Source: Streptoalloteichus hindustanus | GTDB lineage: Bacteria > Actinomycetota > Actinomycetes > Mycobacteriales > Pseudonocardiaceae | Length of the DNA stretch: 64,000 bases | Assembly: GCF_900129375.1 (NCBI RefSeq) | Contig: NZ_FQVN01000001.1 | Location: forward strand, 558,001-622,000 | Direction of reading: 5' to 3' | Shown: piece after piece, positions 1-8,440 of the stretch | Numbering within the stretch: position 1 is the stretch's first letter | How the letters are laid out: each line of letters opens with the position of its first letter | Position numbers and translations under genes: made by a program | The notes under the pieces: generated by a model | Database searches by the model: none | Seen by the model: the letters and a program-made list of their open reading frames with translations, nothing else | What the model was told of the DNA's origin: nothing

Positions 1-74
1 AAAAACGTTCGACGACCAAGATCCACAGAACTACGGTGACGGGCCGTGTCACCGGAGAAGACTGGGAGATCGAC

Positions 75-1067
75 GTGACCGAAGGCAACAACGGCGGCCG
101 GCGCCGGATCGTGCTCGACACCGATCCGGGAATCGACGACTCGATCGCTTTCCTCTACCTCGCCGCCCAGCCCGACGCGGAGATCGTCGCGGTGGGCAGC
201 GTGCACGGCAACGTCTCCTCGCGGCTCACGGCCGAGAACGCCCTGCGCCTGCTGGATCTCGTCGACCTGCCCCACGTGCCCGTGGCCGTGGGCGCGCAGC
301 GCCCGCTCGCGCAACCGCTCCTCCGCGGCGGGGAGGCCGTGCACGGGGTGGACGGCCTCGGCGGTGTCGCCGGGCCGCCCTCCCCGCGTCAGCCCGTCCC
401 GGAGTCCGCCGCCGAACAGCTCGTGCGCCTCGCCCGGCAGCATCCCGGCGAGCTGTCGGTGCTCGCGCTGGGACCGCTGACCAACGTCGCGCTCGCGTAC
501 CTGCTCGAACCCGAGCTGCCCCGGCTGCTGCGCGAGGTCGTGTGCATGGGCGGGGCCGTCGCGGTCCCCGGCAACATCACCCCGCACGCCGAGGCCAACA
601 TCTGGCACGACCCGGAGGCCGCGGAGGTCGTGCTCGGCGCGGGCTTCGACCTGACCCTGGTGCCGCTGGACGTCACGCTGCGGACGTGGGCCGGCGCGGC
701 CTGGTGGAACGCGGTCGCCCAGGTCGACCACCCGCGCGCCCGGTTCGCGTGCGAGGTCACCGCGCACTACATCGACTTCTACAAGATCCACCCCTCGGAC
801 GAGCCCGGCTGCCCGCTGCACGACGCGCTCGCCGCCGCGGTGCTGCTCGACCCCGCCCTCGTGCGCTGCGAGGAGCACCGGGTCACGGTCGAGCTGACCG
901 GCGCCCAGACCCGCGGCGCGACCCTGGCCGACCGCCGTGGCTTCCCGTCACCGGAGGACCCGGCGGCGCGACCGCCGATCCGGGTGGCGACCGAGGTGGA
1001 CGCGCCCGAGGTGCTCGCCCGCATCCACCGCGCCCTGGGCGTGGCGGAGGCCCGGATCGCGCGCTGA
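75..1067 (+). CDS. Nucleoside hydrolase (inosine/uridine-preferring type)
   Basis: This enzyme hydrolyses the N-glycosidic bond of ribonucleosides to free base and ribose in nucleoside salvage. The N-terminus carries the calcium-binding aspartate cluster of the family (LDTDPGIDDS, about residues 13-22). The conserved core GPLTNVA and a later HDPEAA stretch follow, and the length of about 330 residues is normal for the family. I chose GTG at 75 because GGGAG lies 6 bases upstream; an in-frame GTG at 36 would add 13 unconserved residues. The gene is monocistronic in appearance: the next gene has its own promoter 130 bp away. Substrate preference (inosine, uridine, pyrimidine) cannot be read from the sequence. 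Confidence 0.9.
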   Translation: MTEGNNGGRRRIVLDTDPGIDDSIAFLYLAAQPDAEIVAVGSVHGNVSSRLTAENALRLLDLVDLPHVPVAVGAQRPLAQPLLRGGEAVHGVDGLGGVAGPPSPRQPVPESAAEQLVRLARQHPGELSVLALGPLTNVALAYLLEPELPRLLREVVCMGGAVAVPGNITPHAEANIWHDPEAAEVVLGAGFDLTLVPLDVTLRTWAGAAWWNAVAQVDHPRARFACEVTAHYIDFYKIHPSDEPGCPLHDALAAAVLLDPALVRCEEHRVTVELTGAQTRGATLADRRGFPSPEDPAARPPIRVATEVDAPEVLARIHRALGVAEARIAR

Positions 1068-1194
1068 GACCACCCGGAAGGGGGATCAAGGCGCGCGGGG
1101 CCGCGCCCCCGGTCGCCGAGGGTGCGGGACGGCGGGCGCCGAGGGGAGCGGAAACCCCACTGTCCAGCGATCACCGTTCACCGCGGCCACGGGC

Positions 1195-1206
1195 TAGGTT
1201 CGCGAC
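1195..1206 (+). promoter_or_regulatory. Leaderless -10 promoter element of the NOS gene
   Basis: The hexamer TAGGTT at 1195-1200 sits 6 bases before the GTG at 1207 and no ribosome binding site precedes that start. The same GG-T/C-TAGGTTCGCG context stands before the SDR gene at 7110. Transcription is inferred to begin at the start codon. Confidence 0.6.
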
Positions 1207-2403
1207 GTGACCGCCCACCGTGCACCGGTGATCACCCTTCCGGAGGCGCGCCCGGCAACGTCGGCGCGGGTTCCGGACGTCGCGGTGGACCTCGCCGCGG
1301 CCGAGGAGTTCCTGCGGCTCTTCCACGACGAGCACCCGGAGACGGGGAGCCTCACCGCCCGGCTGGCCCAGGTCCGCGCCCAGGTCGACACGACGGGTAC
1401 GTACCGGCACACCGGGGCCGAACTCGTCTTCGGCGCCCGGATGGCGCTGCGCGACGTCGCCCCGTGCGCCACGCGCCTGCCGTGGCGGGCGATCCGGGTG
1501 CGCGACCTGCGCCGGGTGCGGAGCGCGGCGGCCGTCGCCGACGCGTGCTTCGAGCACCTGCGGGTCGCCACCCTCCGCGGCCGCGTCACCCCCGTGGTCA
1601 CGGTGTTCGCCCCGGACGCGCCCGGCCGGCCCGGCCCGTGCCTGTGGAACGAGCAGCTCGTCCGCTACGCGGGCTACCGGGACCGGGCCGGCCACGTCCT
1701 CGGCGACGCCCGCTACACCGGGTTCACCGAGGCGGTGCGGGGGCTGGGCTGGCAACCGCCGGCCCGGCGCGGCCCCTTCGACCCGCTCCCCCTGGTCGTC
1801 GAGACCGTCGAGGACGGGCCCCGGGTGTTCCCGGTGCCGGGGGACGTGGTGCTGGAGGTCCCGCTGGGCCACCCCCGGCTGGACTGGTTCGCGGAGCTGG
1901 GCCTGCGGTGGCACGCGGTGCCGGCGGTGTCGAACATGAGCCTGGTGATCGGCGGCGTCCGCTACCCGGCCGCGCCGTTCAACGCGTGGTTCGTCGACAG
2001 CGAGATCGCCAGCGGGTGCCTCGCGGCGGACGACCGCTACGGCGTCGCCCACCTGGTCGCCGAACGCCTCGGGCTGGACCGCTCCCACGAGCGCACGCTG
2101 TGGCGCGACCAGGCCCTGGTGGAGATCAAGCGGGCGGTGCTGCACTCCTTCGACGCCGCCGGCGTGACCCTGAGCGACCACCACACCGAGGCCCGCCGGC
2201 TGCTCGCCCAGCTCCGGGGCGACCGGCCGTTGCGCCGCCACCCGTTCGCGCCACCCGGTGGCCGGCCGGCCTACGTCCTGACCAGGGACGCCGCCGCGCG
2301 GGGCCTGCGCGGCGGCCCCGGCCGGTTCGCCCAGCCCGGCGCGCCCGGCCCGAGCACGCACGGCTGGTTGATCGGCGTGGTGCGCCGCCACCTCGGGGCG
2401 TGA
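1207..2403 (+). CDS. nos: Bacterial nitric oxide synthase oxygenase domain protein
   Basis: This heme enzyme oxidises L-arginine to citrulline and nitric oxide. Like other bacterial NOS it has only the oxygenase domain and must borrow a reductase. The family landmarks are in order: the heme-thiolate cysteine C87 in APCATRLPW, RPGPCLWNEQLVRYAGY (about 141-157), the HP-DWF-LGL-WHAVPAVSNM block (about 222-244), and the substrate-binding W261 and E266 in FNAWFVDSEI. The invariant-looking Cys-(I/V)-Gly-Arg around the heme ligand reads Cys-Ala-Thr-Arg here, and the LEIGG motif reads LVIGG, so this is a divergent member. At 398 residues it is slightly long, with an N-terminal extension and a basic proline-rich tail. 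No nitrating P450 or thaxtomin-type genes are nearby. Start GTG is set by the leaderless promoter. Confidence 0.88.
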   Translation: MTAHRAPVITLPEARPATSARVPDVAVDLAAAEEFLRLFHDEHPETGSLTARLAQVRAQVDTTGTYRHTGAELVFGARMALRDVAPCATRLPWRAIRVRDLRRVRSAAAVADACFEHLRVATLRGRVTPVVTVFAPDAPGRPGPCLWNEQLVRYAGYRDRAGHVLGDARYTGFTEAVRGLGWQPPARRGPFDPLPLVVETVEDGPRVFPVPGDVVLEVPLGHPRLDWFAELGLRWHAVPAVSNMSLVIGGVRYPAAPFNAWFVDSEIASGCLAADDRYGVAHLVAERLGLDRSHERTLWRDQALVEIKRAVLHSFDAAGVTLSDHHTEARRLLAQLRGDRPLRRHPFAPPGGRPAYVLTRDAAARGLRGGPGRFAQPGAPGPSTHGWLIGVVRRHLGA

Positions 2404-2528
2404 CCGCGCCGCGGACCAGGACAGCCCCAGGACGGCGGAGCGCCCGACCCGGTGCTCGCGGCACGGGTCGGGCGCACGTCACCCCGGCCCACGTCACCTC
2501 AGCGCGGGCCACCCCGCGCGGGCGCACG

Positions 2529-2639
2529 TCAGCGCGCCGGGCGACCCTTTCCCGCCGTCAACACGCCTGCCACCGCCATCCCCAGCAGAACGAGGATGCC
2601 CAACCCGGCCGAGACCCAACTGGCTATCACCACGAGCAC
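2529..2639 (-). CDS. Small single-span membrane protein (36 aa)
   Basis: A 36-codon reading frame starts at GTG 2639 behind an excellent ribosome binding site (AGGGAGGG at 2647-2654, 7-base spacer) and ends with TGA at 2529. The product is nearly all hydrophobic (AGLGILVLLGMAVAGVL core) with a short basic tail KGRPAR, so it should sit in the membrane with the tail in the cytoplasm. An alternative start is the GTG at 2633. It lies between the NOS gene and a sensor kinase gene, both on the opposite strand. No family is recognised; the function is unknown. Confidence 0.5.
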   Translation of the reverse strand: MLVVIASWVSAGLGILVLLGMAVAGVLTAGKGRPAR

Positions 2640-2875
2640 CGCTCAGCCCTCCCTGTCCCCCGACGCCTCCAGGGTCGCGCGCCGGCGGTGACCAGCGGAT
2701 CAGCCATCGGTGCGGTGTTCCCGCCGCCATCCGGACGATCGGGGGTGGCGCCCGGTTCGCCGGGTACGTCCCGTTCAGGATGACCCGGCGGACGGGCTCG
2801 TCGCGGGAGGCGCGGCTCATACGATCGATGGACGAACACGGACGGTTCTCCCGGTGCTCCCCCGGCCGGAGCACG

Positions 2876-2881
2876 TAACGT
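2876..2881 (+). promoter_or_regulatory. Leaderless -10 element of the sensor kinase gene
   Basis: TAACGT lies 8 bases before the GTG at 2890, and no Shine-Dalgarno sequence is visible upstream of that start. Confidence 0.45.
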
Positions 2882-2889
2882 GCACTGAC

Positions 2890-4125
2890 GTGGAGAGCAC
2901 CATCCGGGGTTGGCGGGCGCTGGCCCGCCGCCAGTGGCCGCTCGCCCTCGCCCTCGCCCTGCTCGTGTTCATCGAGCTCAGCACGTACTACGAGATGGTG
3001 CCGAACATCTGGTGGCAGGTGCCCGGCACGCTGCTGCTGGGCGGGGTGGCCGTGGTCGCGCCCCGGCAGCCGTTCGACGCCGCCCTGGTCGGCGCCGCCA
3101 CCGTGCTCTTCTCCTCGGTGCTCCTGCACGTGGTCGACTCGCCGATCCCCCTCGCGTTCGCGGGCTGGCTCACCCCGTCCGAGACCGGCGCGGTGATGGC
3201 GATGATGGCCTACGTCATCCGCCAGGCCCCCAAGGGCCGCGCGGTGGCCGGCAGCGCCGCGCTGCTGCTCGCGATCGCGGCCAGCTACCTGCTGCGGCAC
3301 AAGGCGCCCATCGACTACGAGGAGGGCTACACCGCCCCGCCGACCCCGCTCTACGACCTGCTCCAGGCCGACCTGCTGGCGTTGGCGCTGGCCGTCGGCG
3401 CCGGCCTGTACTTCCGCGGCCGGGACACCGAGCGGCGCCGGTCGCTGGCCGCGGCGGTGACCGCGGCCCAGCAGGCGGAACGCATGGCGCTGGCCCGCGA
3501 GCTGCACGACGTCGTCGCGCACCACGTCACCGGGATGGTGGTGCACGCCCAGGCCGCGAAGCTGGTCGCCACGCGCGACCCGGCGGCCGCCGACCGCTCG
3601 CTGGACCTGATCGCCAACAGCGGCACCGAGGCGCTCAGCGCGATGCGCCGCCTGGTCGGCACGCTGCGCCAGGCCGAGCGCACCAACGGCGCGCCCGGCG
3701 CGGCCGGCGAGGCCACCACCGATCTCGGCGCGGACCTGCGGCGGGTCGCCGAGCAGTCGGCGGCGGTGGGCCCGCCGGTGCGCCTGGTGCTCCAGCTCCC
3801 CGAACACCCGCGCCCGGAGGTGGCCCGATCCGTGCTGCGCGTGGTGCAGGAGTCGCTGACCAACGCGCGCAAGCACGCCCACGGCGCGACCGCGGTCACG
3901 GTCGAGGTGACGCCGGTCGCTGGCGCGCTCCGGGTGTCGATCACCGACGACGGGCAGGGGACACGGCACGATCGTGGGGAGCCGGTGGGCGGTTCGGGCG
4001 GTTTCGGGCTGGTGGGGATGCGCGAGCGGGTGGAGCTGCTCGACGGCCGGTTCAGCGCCGGGCCGGGTCCGGACGGCGGATGGACCGTCCACGCCGAGCT
4101 GCCGCTGCGGGAAGGGGAGTCGTGA
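2890..4125 (+). CDS. NarL/DesK-type sensor histidine kinase
   Basis: This membrane sensor kinase autophosphorylates and passes the phosphate to the response regulator that overlaps it. The first ~165 residues hold about five to six hydrophobic segments with no recognised ligand domain. They are followed by the HisKA_3 dimerisation helix with the phospho-acceptor in RELHDVVAHH (His about 206) and a C-terminal HATPase_c domain with the N-box LTNARKHA and G-boxes DDGQG and GFGLVGMRERV. I start it at GTG 2890 because the hydrophobic domain and the -10 box begin there; upstream in-frame codons to 2710 look non-coding. The stop overlaps the regulator start by 4 bases, so the pair is translationally coupled. 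The signal is unknown. Confidence 0.9.
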   Translation: MESTIRGWRALARRQWPLALALALLVFIELSTYYEMVPNIWWQVPGTLLLGGVAVVAPRQPFDAALVGAATVLFSSVLLHVVDSPIPLAFAGWLTPSETGAVMAMMAYVIRQAPKGRAVAGSAALLLAIAASYLLRHKAPIDYEEGYTAPPTPLYDLLQADLLALALAVGAGLYFRGRDTERRRSLAAAVTAAQQAERMALARELHDVVAHHVTGMVVHAQAAKLVATRDPAAADRSLDLIANSGTEALSAMRRLVGTLRQAERTNGAPGAAGEATTDLGADLRRVAEQSAAVGPPVRLVLQLPEHPRPEVARSVLRVVQESLTNARKHAHGATAVTVEVTPVAGALRVSITDDGQGTRHDRGEPVGGSGGFGLVGMRERVELLDGRFSAGPGPDGGWTVHAELPLREGES

Positions 4126-4778
4126 CGATCCGCGTGCTCATCGCCGACGACCAGGAGATGGTGCGGGTGGGATTCCGCATGATCCTGGAGTCACAGCCGG
4201 ACATCGAGGTGGTCGCCGACGTGCCGGACGGCGTGACCGCGGTCCAGCGGGCCCGCGAGCTGCGCCCGGACGTGTGCCTGGTCGACGTCCGGATGCCGGG
4301 CCTCGACGGGCTGGAGGTGACCCGGCGACTGGCGGGGCCGGGCGTGGTCGACCCGCTGAAGGTCGTCGTGGTCACCACGTTCGACCTCGACGACTACGTG
4401 CACACCGCGTTGACCAACGGCGCCAGCGGGTTCCTGCTCAAGGACGCGGGGCCGACGCTGCTGGTGGAGGCGGTGCGCGCGGCGGTGCGCGGCGACGCCC
4501 TGGTGTCGCCGCAGATCACCGTGCGCCTGCTGCGGCACTTCGCCCGGCCCGACCCGAACCCGGTGCCCCAGCCGGCCGACCCCCTCACCGAGCGGGAGCT
4601 GGACGTGGTGCGCGCCGCGGCCAGGGGGCTGACCAACACCGAGATCGGCGCCGAGCTGTTCCTCTCCCTGTCCACCGTGAAGACGCACCTCGCCTCGGTG
4701 CAGTCGAAGCTCGGCGCGCGGAACCGGGTGGAGGTCGCCGCGTGGGCCTGGCGCTCGGGCCTGATGGACCAGGTCTGA
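4122..4778 (+). CDS. NarL/FixJ-family response regulator
   Basis: This DNA-binding partner of the preceding kinase has a receiver domain with acidic pocket D9/D10, phospho-acceptor D55 in VCLVDVRMPG and the conserved lysine in GFLLKDA. A LuxR-type HTH follows (LTERELDVVRAAARGLTNTE, then LSTVKTHLASVQSKL). GTG 4122 overlaps the kinase stop (GTGA) and has AAGGGGAG just upstream. At 218 residues it is full length. Regulon targets are not evident; adjacent NOS and amidohydrolase genes are candidates only by position. Confidence 0.93.
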   Translation: MTIRVLIADDQEMVRVGFRMILESQPDIEVVADVPDGVTAVQRARELRPDVCLVDVRMPGLDGLEVTRRLAGPGVVDPLKVVVVTTFDLDDYVHTALTNGASGFLLKDAGPTLLVEAVRAAVRGDALVSPQITVRLLRHFARPDPNPVPQPADPLTERELDVVRAAARGLTNTEIGAELFLSLSTVKTHLASVQSKLGARNRVEVAAWAWRSGLMDQV

Positions 4779-4837
4779 TCGGGTGAGCACCGGCCGATCG
4801 GCGCCCGTCTGATGGCCGATCGGCCGAGCTGATCACG

Positions 4838-5233
4838 GTGCGGCCGGCGAAGCCTGGGAACGTGCGCCCGAACGTCCGGATCCTGCTGGTGGTGACCTGC
4901 GCTGCTGTCGTGCTCCCCACGGCGGGAGCCGTGCTGCTGCACTCGGCTCGGGCGACGGGCGGGCCGCCGGTGCGGCACGGCGAGGTCGCCGTGCTCGTGG
5001 CGAGCGCCGCCGACACCGGGTTCCGGCTCCGCACCACGGAGACCCTGCGGGTCGGCGCGCCCAGGACGCAGCAGGTGGTCCCGGCCGGCACCGTCATCAC
5101 CGCGCCGCCGGCCGCCCTTCCCGGCAACCCGCCCGTCGACGCCCGCCTCGGCTGCGAGGTGACCGTCACGCCCACGTCGGGAGAACTGCCGACCGTCGAG
5201 GTCAGGCGGTGCCGGCCGGCGAACGCGTCCTGA
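4838..5233 (+). CDS. Predicted secreted/anchored protein of unknown function
   Basis: The protein has a basic start followed by one hydrophobic segment (ILLVVTCAAVVLPTAGAVLL, about residues 15-34), then an extracellular part of about 95 residues. The outer part is beta-rich in appearance and contains two cysteines (in GCEV and RRCRP) that could form a disulphide. No known domain is recognised. Start is GTG 4838; GTG 4862 is an in-frame alternative giving a shorter signal segment, and neither has a good ribosome binding site. It lies 59 bp after the response regulator gene and could be co-transcribed with it. Confidence 0.6.
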   Translation: MRPAKPGNVRPNVRILLVVTCAAVVLPTAGAVLLHSARATGGPPVRHGEVAVLVASAADTGFRLRTTETLRVGAPRTQQVVPAGTVITAPPAALPGNPPVDARLGCEVTVTPTSGELPTVEVRRCRPANAS

Positions 5234-5297
5234 ACCGGCGCCCGAACCCCGCGCCAGGAGGAGAATCCGCCTCGCGACCCGCTGGCAGGATGGGCGC

Positions 5298-6629
5298 ATG
5301 GCGACCGCTCTCCGACTCCACGCGCCCGTTGTGCTCCCCTGCGACGCCGAGTGCACAGTGCTGCGCGACGCGGTGGTCGATGTCGACAACAGCGGTCGCA
5401 TCGTCCACTGCGGTCCCCGGGCCGACGCGCCCGCCCTGCCGGCCGACGCGGTGGTCCGGGAGTGCACCGGAATCCTCCTGCCCGGCCTGGTGAACGCCCA
5501 CGCGCACACACCGATGACCCTGCTGCGCGGTCTCGGCGCGGAACTGCCGCTGCTGCGCTGGCTGCGGGAGGCGATCTGGCCGGCCGAGACCCGACTGAGC
5601 CCGGCCGACATCCGCGCGGGGATGCTGCTGGGCAGCATGGAGATGCTGCGGGCCGGCGTGACGACCAGCGCGGAGATGTACTTCCAGACCGACGTGATGG
5701 CGGAGGCCGTGCTCCAGGTCGGCACCCGCGTGGTGCTGGGGTCGGCGGTGCTCGACCTGCCGGGGCTGAACGACGGCGGCTGGCGGCGGATGACGGACGA
5801 CATCAGCGCCTGGATCGACGCCGACGGCCTGCGCTTCGGGCCGGGCGAGCGGATCGAGCTGTCCTACGCGCCGCACTCCGCGTACATGCTCGCGCCGGAC
5901 GCGCTGCAGGGAATCACCGCCGCCGCGCGGGAACGCGGCGCGCTGGTGCAGACGCACGTGGCGGAGGCCGCGGACGAGGACGTGGCGCAGCGGGAGCTCC
6001 ACGGCTCCGTGCCGCTGATGTTGGAGCAGCTCGGCGTGCTCGGCGACCGGTTCCTGGCCGCCCACTGCGTCCACCTGTCCGACGTCGACATCAAGGTCCT
6101 GGCCCGGCACGGGGTCGGCGTCGCGCACTGCCCCGGCTCGAACGGCAAGCTCGCCTCGGGCATCGCGCGGCTGGTCGACATGGTGGGCGCCGGGGTGCGC
6201 GTCGGCCTGGGCACGGACGGCCCCGCCAGCAACGACGACCTCGACCTGTGGGAGGAGGCCCGGCTCGCCGCGCTCTTCGCCCGGTTGGCGACGTCGGACG
6301 CCTCCGCCGTCGGCGCGGCGCGCGCGCTGCTGCTCGCCACGCGCGGTGGCGCGGAGGCGCTGCACCGGGACGACATCGGCGTCCTGGAGGCGGGCCGGTG
6401 GGCCGACGTCGTGCACGTGGACGTCGACGACCCGGCGTTCCCTGCCGGCCTCGACGTGCCCGACGACGAGGTGATCGCCAACCTCGTGTGGGCGGCGGGG
6501 GCGCGGTGCGTCCGCGACGTGTGGGTGGCGGGCGACCAGGTGCTGTCCGAAGGCGCGTCGACGCGGGTCGACCTCGCCGAGGCGCGTGCGGCGGCCCGTG
6601 TCGCCGCGCTCCGCATCCGCACCGCCTGA
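5298..6629 (+). CDS. Amidohydrolase, SAH/MTA deaminase-like (TrzA/MtaD group)
   Basis: This is a metal-dependent deaminase of the cytosine-deaminase-like branch of the amidohydrolase superfamily. All metal and catalytic landmarks are present: HAHTP (H71, H73), QTHVAE, a further histidine in AAHCVHLS, and the catalytic aspartate in GTDGPASNDD (about D307). The GTDG-ASN-DL signature is characteristic of 5-methylthioadenosine/S-adenosylhomocysteine deaminases, but chlorohydrolases and 8-oxoguanine deaminases share the fold, so the substrate is not settled. ATG 5298 follows a CAGGAT box by 6 bases, which suggests a leaderless start. A strong hairpin lies 30 bp past the stop. Nucleoside hydrolase upstream in the window suggests a purine salvage setting. 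Confidence 0.85.
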   Translation: MATALRLHAPVVLPCDAECTVLRDAVVDVDNSGRIVHCGPRADAPALPADAVVRECTGILLPGLVNAHAHTPMTLLRGLGAELPLLRWLREAIWPAETRLSPADIRAGMLLGSMEMLRAGVTTSAEMYFQTDVMAEAVLQVGTRVVLGSAVLDLPGLNDGGWRRMTDDISAWIDADGLRFGPGERIELSYAPHSAYMLAPDALQGITAAARERGALVQTHVAEAADEDVAQRELHGSVPLMLEQLGVLGDRFLAAHCVHLSDVDIKVLARHGVGVAHCPGSNGKLASGIARLVDMVGAGVRVGLGTDGPASNDDLDLWEEARLAALFARLATSDASAVGAARALLLATRGGAEALHRDDIGVLEAGRWADVVHVDVDDPAFPAGLDVPDDEVIANLVWAAGARCVRDVWVAGDQVLSEGASTRVDLAEARAAARVAALRIRTA

Positions 6630-6659
6630 GCGACACCCCTCCGAGCACGCGGTCACGAC

Positions 6660-6688
6660 GGCCCCGGTGGTTGTTCACCACCGGGGCC
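6660..6688 (+). terminator. Terminator-like hairpin after the amidohydrolase
   Basis: A perfect 12-bp stem (GGCCCCGGTGGT at 6660-6671 against 6677-6688) encloses a 5-base loop. There is no U-tract, which is usual in high-GC actinomycetes. Confidence 0.7.
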
Positions 6689-7073
6689 AGCCCGCGTCCG
6701 GATTCACGCACGGTGCGCGCGAATTCGCCCCCGCAGGTCGCAGATCCGGCTACCCCAGGCCCCTGATTCGTCCATAACACCGTTACCAGGGGGAACCCCT
6801 GATTTGAAGTTCGCAGAAAAGGGGCGGTGGGGGCAAGACGCTGGTTCGGGTGGTTCTGGTTGTCGCCCGAGGTGGTGAACGGGGGAGCGTCCGCGTCAAT
6901 CGGCTCCAGGTGAAAACGGTGACCGGAGCATTCGGGGGAGTCGGGGGCGGGTGGCCGTTCGAAGTCGCGCGCTCCGGGCCGGAATCCGAGGACCGAAGAC
7001 GCCGAGGAGGCCTCGAAAGCCGCCCGAAGGGGACCGACCGAAGTCACCTGAGCAGGGGGCGGGGTTCGCCCCT
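6689..7073. other. Intergenic stretch without a supported gene
   Basis: No reading frame with good codon use or a ribosome binding site is visible. The motif CCCCTGATT occurs twice, at about 6759 and 6796, and the second copy closes a short palindrome (CAGGGG-GAA-CCCCTG, 6787-6801). Nothing further can be assigned. Confidence 0.5.
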
Positions 7074-7103
7074 TTGGCGGACGGTGCGGGCGCGGGTTAG
7101 GTT
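7074..7103 (+). promoter_or_regulatory. Leaderless promoter of the SDR gene
   Basis: A -35 like TTGGCG (7074-7079) is followed after 18 bp by TAGGTT (7098-7103), which is 6 bases before ATG 7110. There is no Shine-Dalgarno sequence. Confidence 0.6.
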
Positions 7104-7109
7104 CGCGCC

Positions 7110-7802
7110 ATGGCTCCCCGTCCGGTCGCCCTGATCACCGGCGCCACGCGCGGCATCGGCGCCGCCGTCGCCCACGCGCTGTCGCCCACCCACGACCTGC
7201 TGCTCGGCGGGCGCGACCGGGCCCGGCTCGACGAGCTGGCCGGGAGCCTGCGCGGCGCCCGCGCCTGGCCGGTCGAGCTGACCGACTTCGCCGCGGTGGC
7301 CGAGGCCGCCGGCGCGATCCCCCGCCTCGACGTGCTGGTGCACAGCGCCGGCGTCGCCCACCTCGGGCAGATCGCCGAGACCCCGGCGGAGGTGTGGCGG
7401 CAGACGCTGGAGGTGAACGTGGTCGCGGTCGCCGAGCTGACCCGGCTGCTGCTGCCCGCCCTGCGCGCCGCGCGCGGCCAGGTCGTGCTGGTCAACTCCG
7501 GAGCGGGAATCCGGGCGAACGCGAACTGGGGCGCCTACGCGGCCAGCAAGTTCGCGCTCCGCGCGTTCGCCGACGCGTTGCGCGCCGAGGAGGAGCCGCA
7601 CGGGCTGCGGGTGACCTCCGTCCACCCGGGGCGGACGGCGACCGAGATGCAGCGCTCGATCCGGACGCAGGAGGCGGCCGAGTACGAGCCCGAGGACTAC
7701 CTGCGGCCGGAGTCGGTGGCCGCCGCCGTCGCGACCGCCGTCAACGCCTCCCCGGACGCCCATCTCACCGAAGTCGTCATCCGGCCGCGCTCCGCTCGGT
7801 AG
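7110..7802 (+). CDS. Short-chain dehydrogenase/reductase (SDR family)
   Basis: This is a classical NAD(P)-dependent SDR of 230 residues. It has the Rossmann motif TGATRGIGAAVA (about 9-20), the HSAGVAH equivalent of NNAG, the catalytic serine in LVNSGAGI, and YAASK (YxxxK) followed by FALRAFADALR. The arginine after the second strand (GGRDR) points to NADPH. The start is fixed by the leaderless promoter. The stop codon overlaps the -10 box of the next gene. The substrate is unknown. Confidence 0.9.
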   Translation: MAPRPVALITGATRGIGAAVAHALSPTHDLLLGGRDRARLDELAGSLRGARAWPVELTDFAAVAEAAGAIPRLDVLVHSAGVAHLGQIAETPAEVWRQTLEVNVVAVAELTRLLLPALRAARGQVVLVNSGAGIRANANWGAYAASKFALRAFADALRAEEEPHGLRVTSVHPGRTATEMQRSIRTQEAAEYEPEDYLRPESVAAAVATAVNASPDAHLTEVVIRPRSAR

Positions 7803-7813
7803 CGTCCCCCGGC

Positions 7814-8368
7814 GTGCACCCCGCGCCGCCGCCCCCACCGCCCGCGATCCCACCCAAACCGAAACGCCAACCGAAGATTCTCCGCTGGCTCCTGTTGTCC
7901 CTCCTGTTCTTCGGGCTCGGGATCGTCTCCATGTTCACCAGCGTCCTGGTGGTGCTCCTCGGCACGGAGAGGGAGGAGGTGAACGGGACCCTGACCGTCG
8001 AGGTGCGACAGGACGAGGTGTTCAAGCTGGTCGCGACACGCGACACGTCCTGCACCGTGACACCCGTGAACGGCGAGGCGCGCAGAGTCGTCGCCGAGGA
8101 GCGGCCGGCCTCACGGCACCGACACGCGGCCAGGGGTCGCGTCACCGCCTGGTTCGACGGCGGGGCGGAGATCCGGTGCGCGGGTCCCGCCCGGTACGAG
8201 TCACCCGACTCGGTCAGGATGAGCACGTGGAGCGGCTACGTCCCCACGTTCCTCGGCGTGGCCTTCTCTGCGTGCCTCTTGATCATGTTCGTGCAGATCT
8301 TCCGCCGAAGTCGGTACGACAGAGCCCACCACGCGGCGGCCGAGGCCAACGAATGGCGGGTGCGGTGA
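7814..8368 (+). CDS. Two-span membrane protein of unknown function
   Basis: The protein has about 184 residues. The N-terminus is proline-rich (PAPPPPPPAIPPKPKRQ), then comes a transmembrane segment (LLLSLLFFGLGIVSMFTSVLVVLL). An external loop of about 90 residues with two cysteines follows, then a second segment (FLGVAFSACLLIMFVQIF) and a basic tail. The topology resembles DUF3592-like loop proteins, but I do not claim membership. The start GTG lies 8 bases after TAGCGT, a -10 box that overlaps the SDR stop codon, so it is probably transcribed separately and leaderless. Confidence 0.6.
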   Translation: MHPAPPPPPPAIPPKPKRQPKILRWLLLSLLFFGLGIVSMFTSVLVVLLGTEREEVNGTLTVEVRQDEVFKLVATRDTSCTVTPVNGEARRVVAEERPASRHRHAARGRVTAWFDGGAEIRCAGPARYESPDSVRMSTWSGYVPTFLGVAFSACLLIMFVQIFRRSRYDRAHHAAAEANEWRVR

Positions 8369-8405
8369 GCCGCTTCCGCGAGACGGTCCGGGCTTCGGGA
8401 ACTCC

Positions 8406-8434
8406 TTGACACCGCACGGTCCTCCACCTAGGAC
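8406..8434 (+). promoter_or_regulatory. Housekeeping-type leaderless promoter of the MFS gene
   Basis: A perfect -35 TTGACA (8406-8411), a 17-bp spacer and TAGGAC (8429-8434) end 6 bases before ATG 8441. It is the best sigma-70-type promoter in the window. Confidence 0.7.
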
Positions 8435-8440
8435 GTCCGG

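Noticed and set aside
6850-7134. 94-codon plus-strand ORF before the SDR gene
   Set aside because: Arg/Gly/Ser-rich translation without a ribosome binding site, and it overlaps the start of a well-supported gene in another frame.
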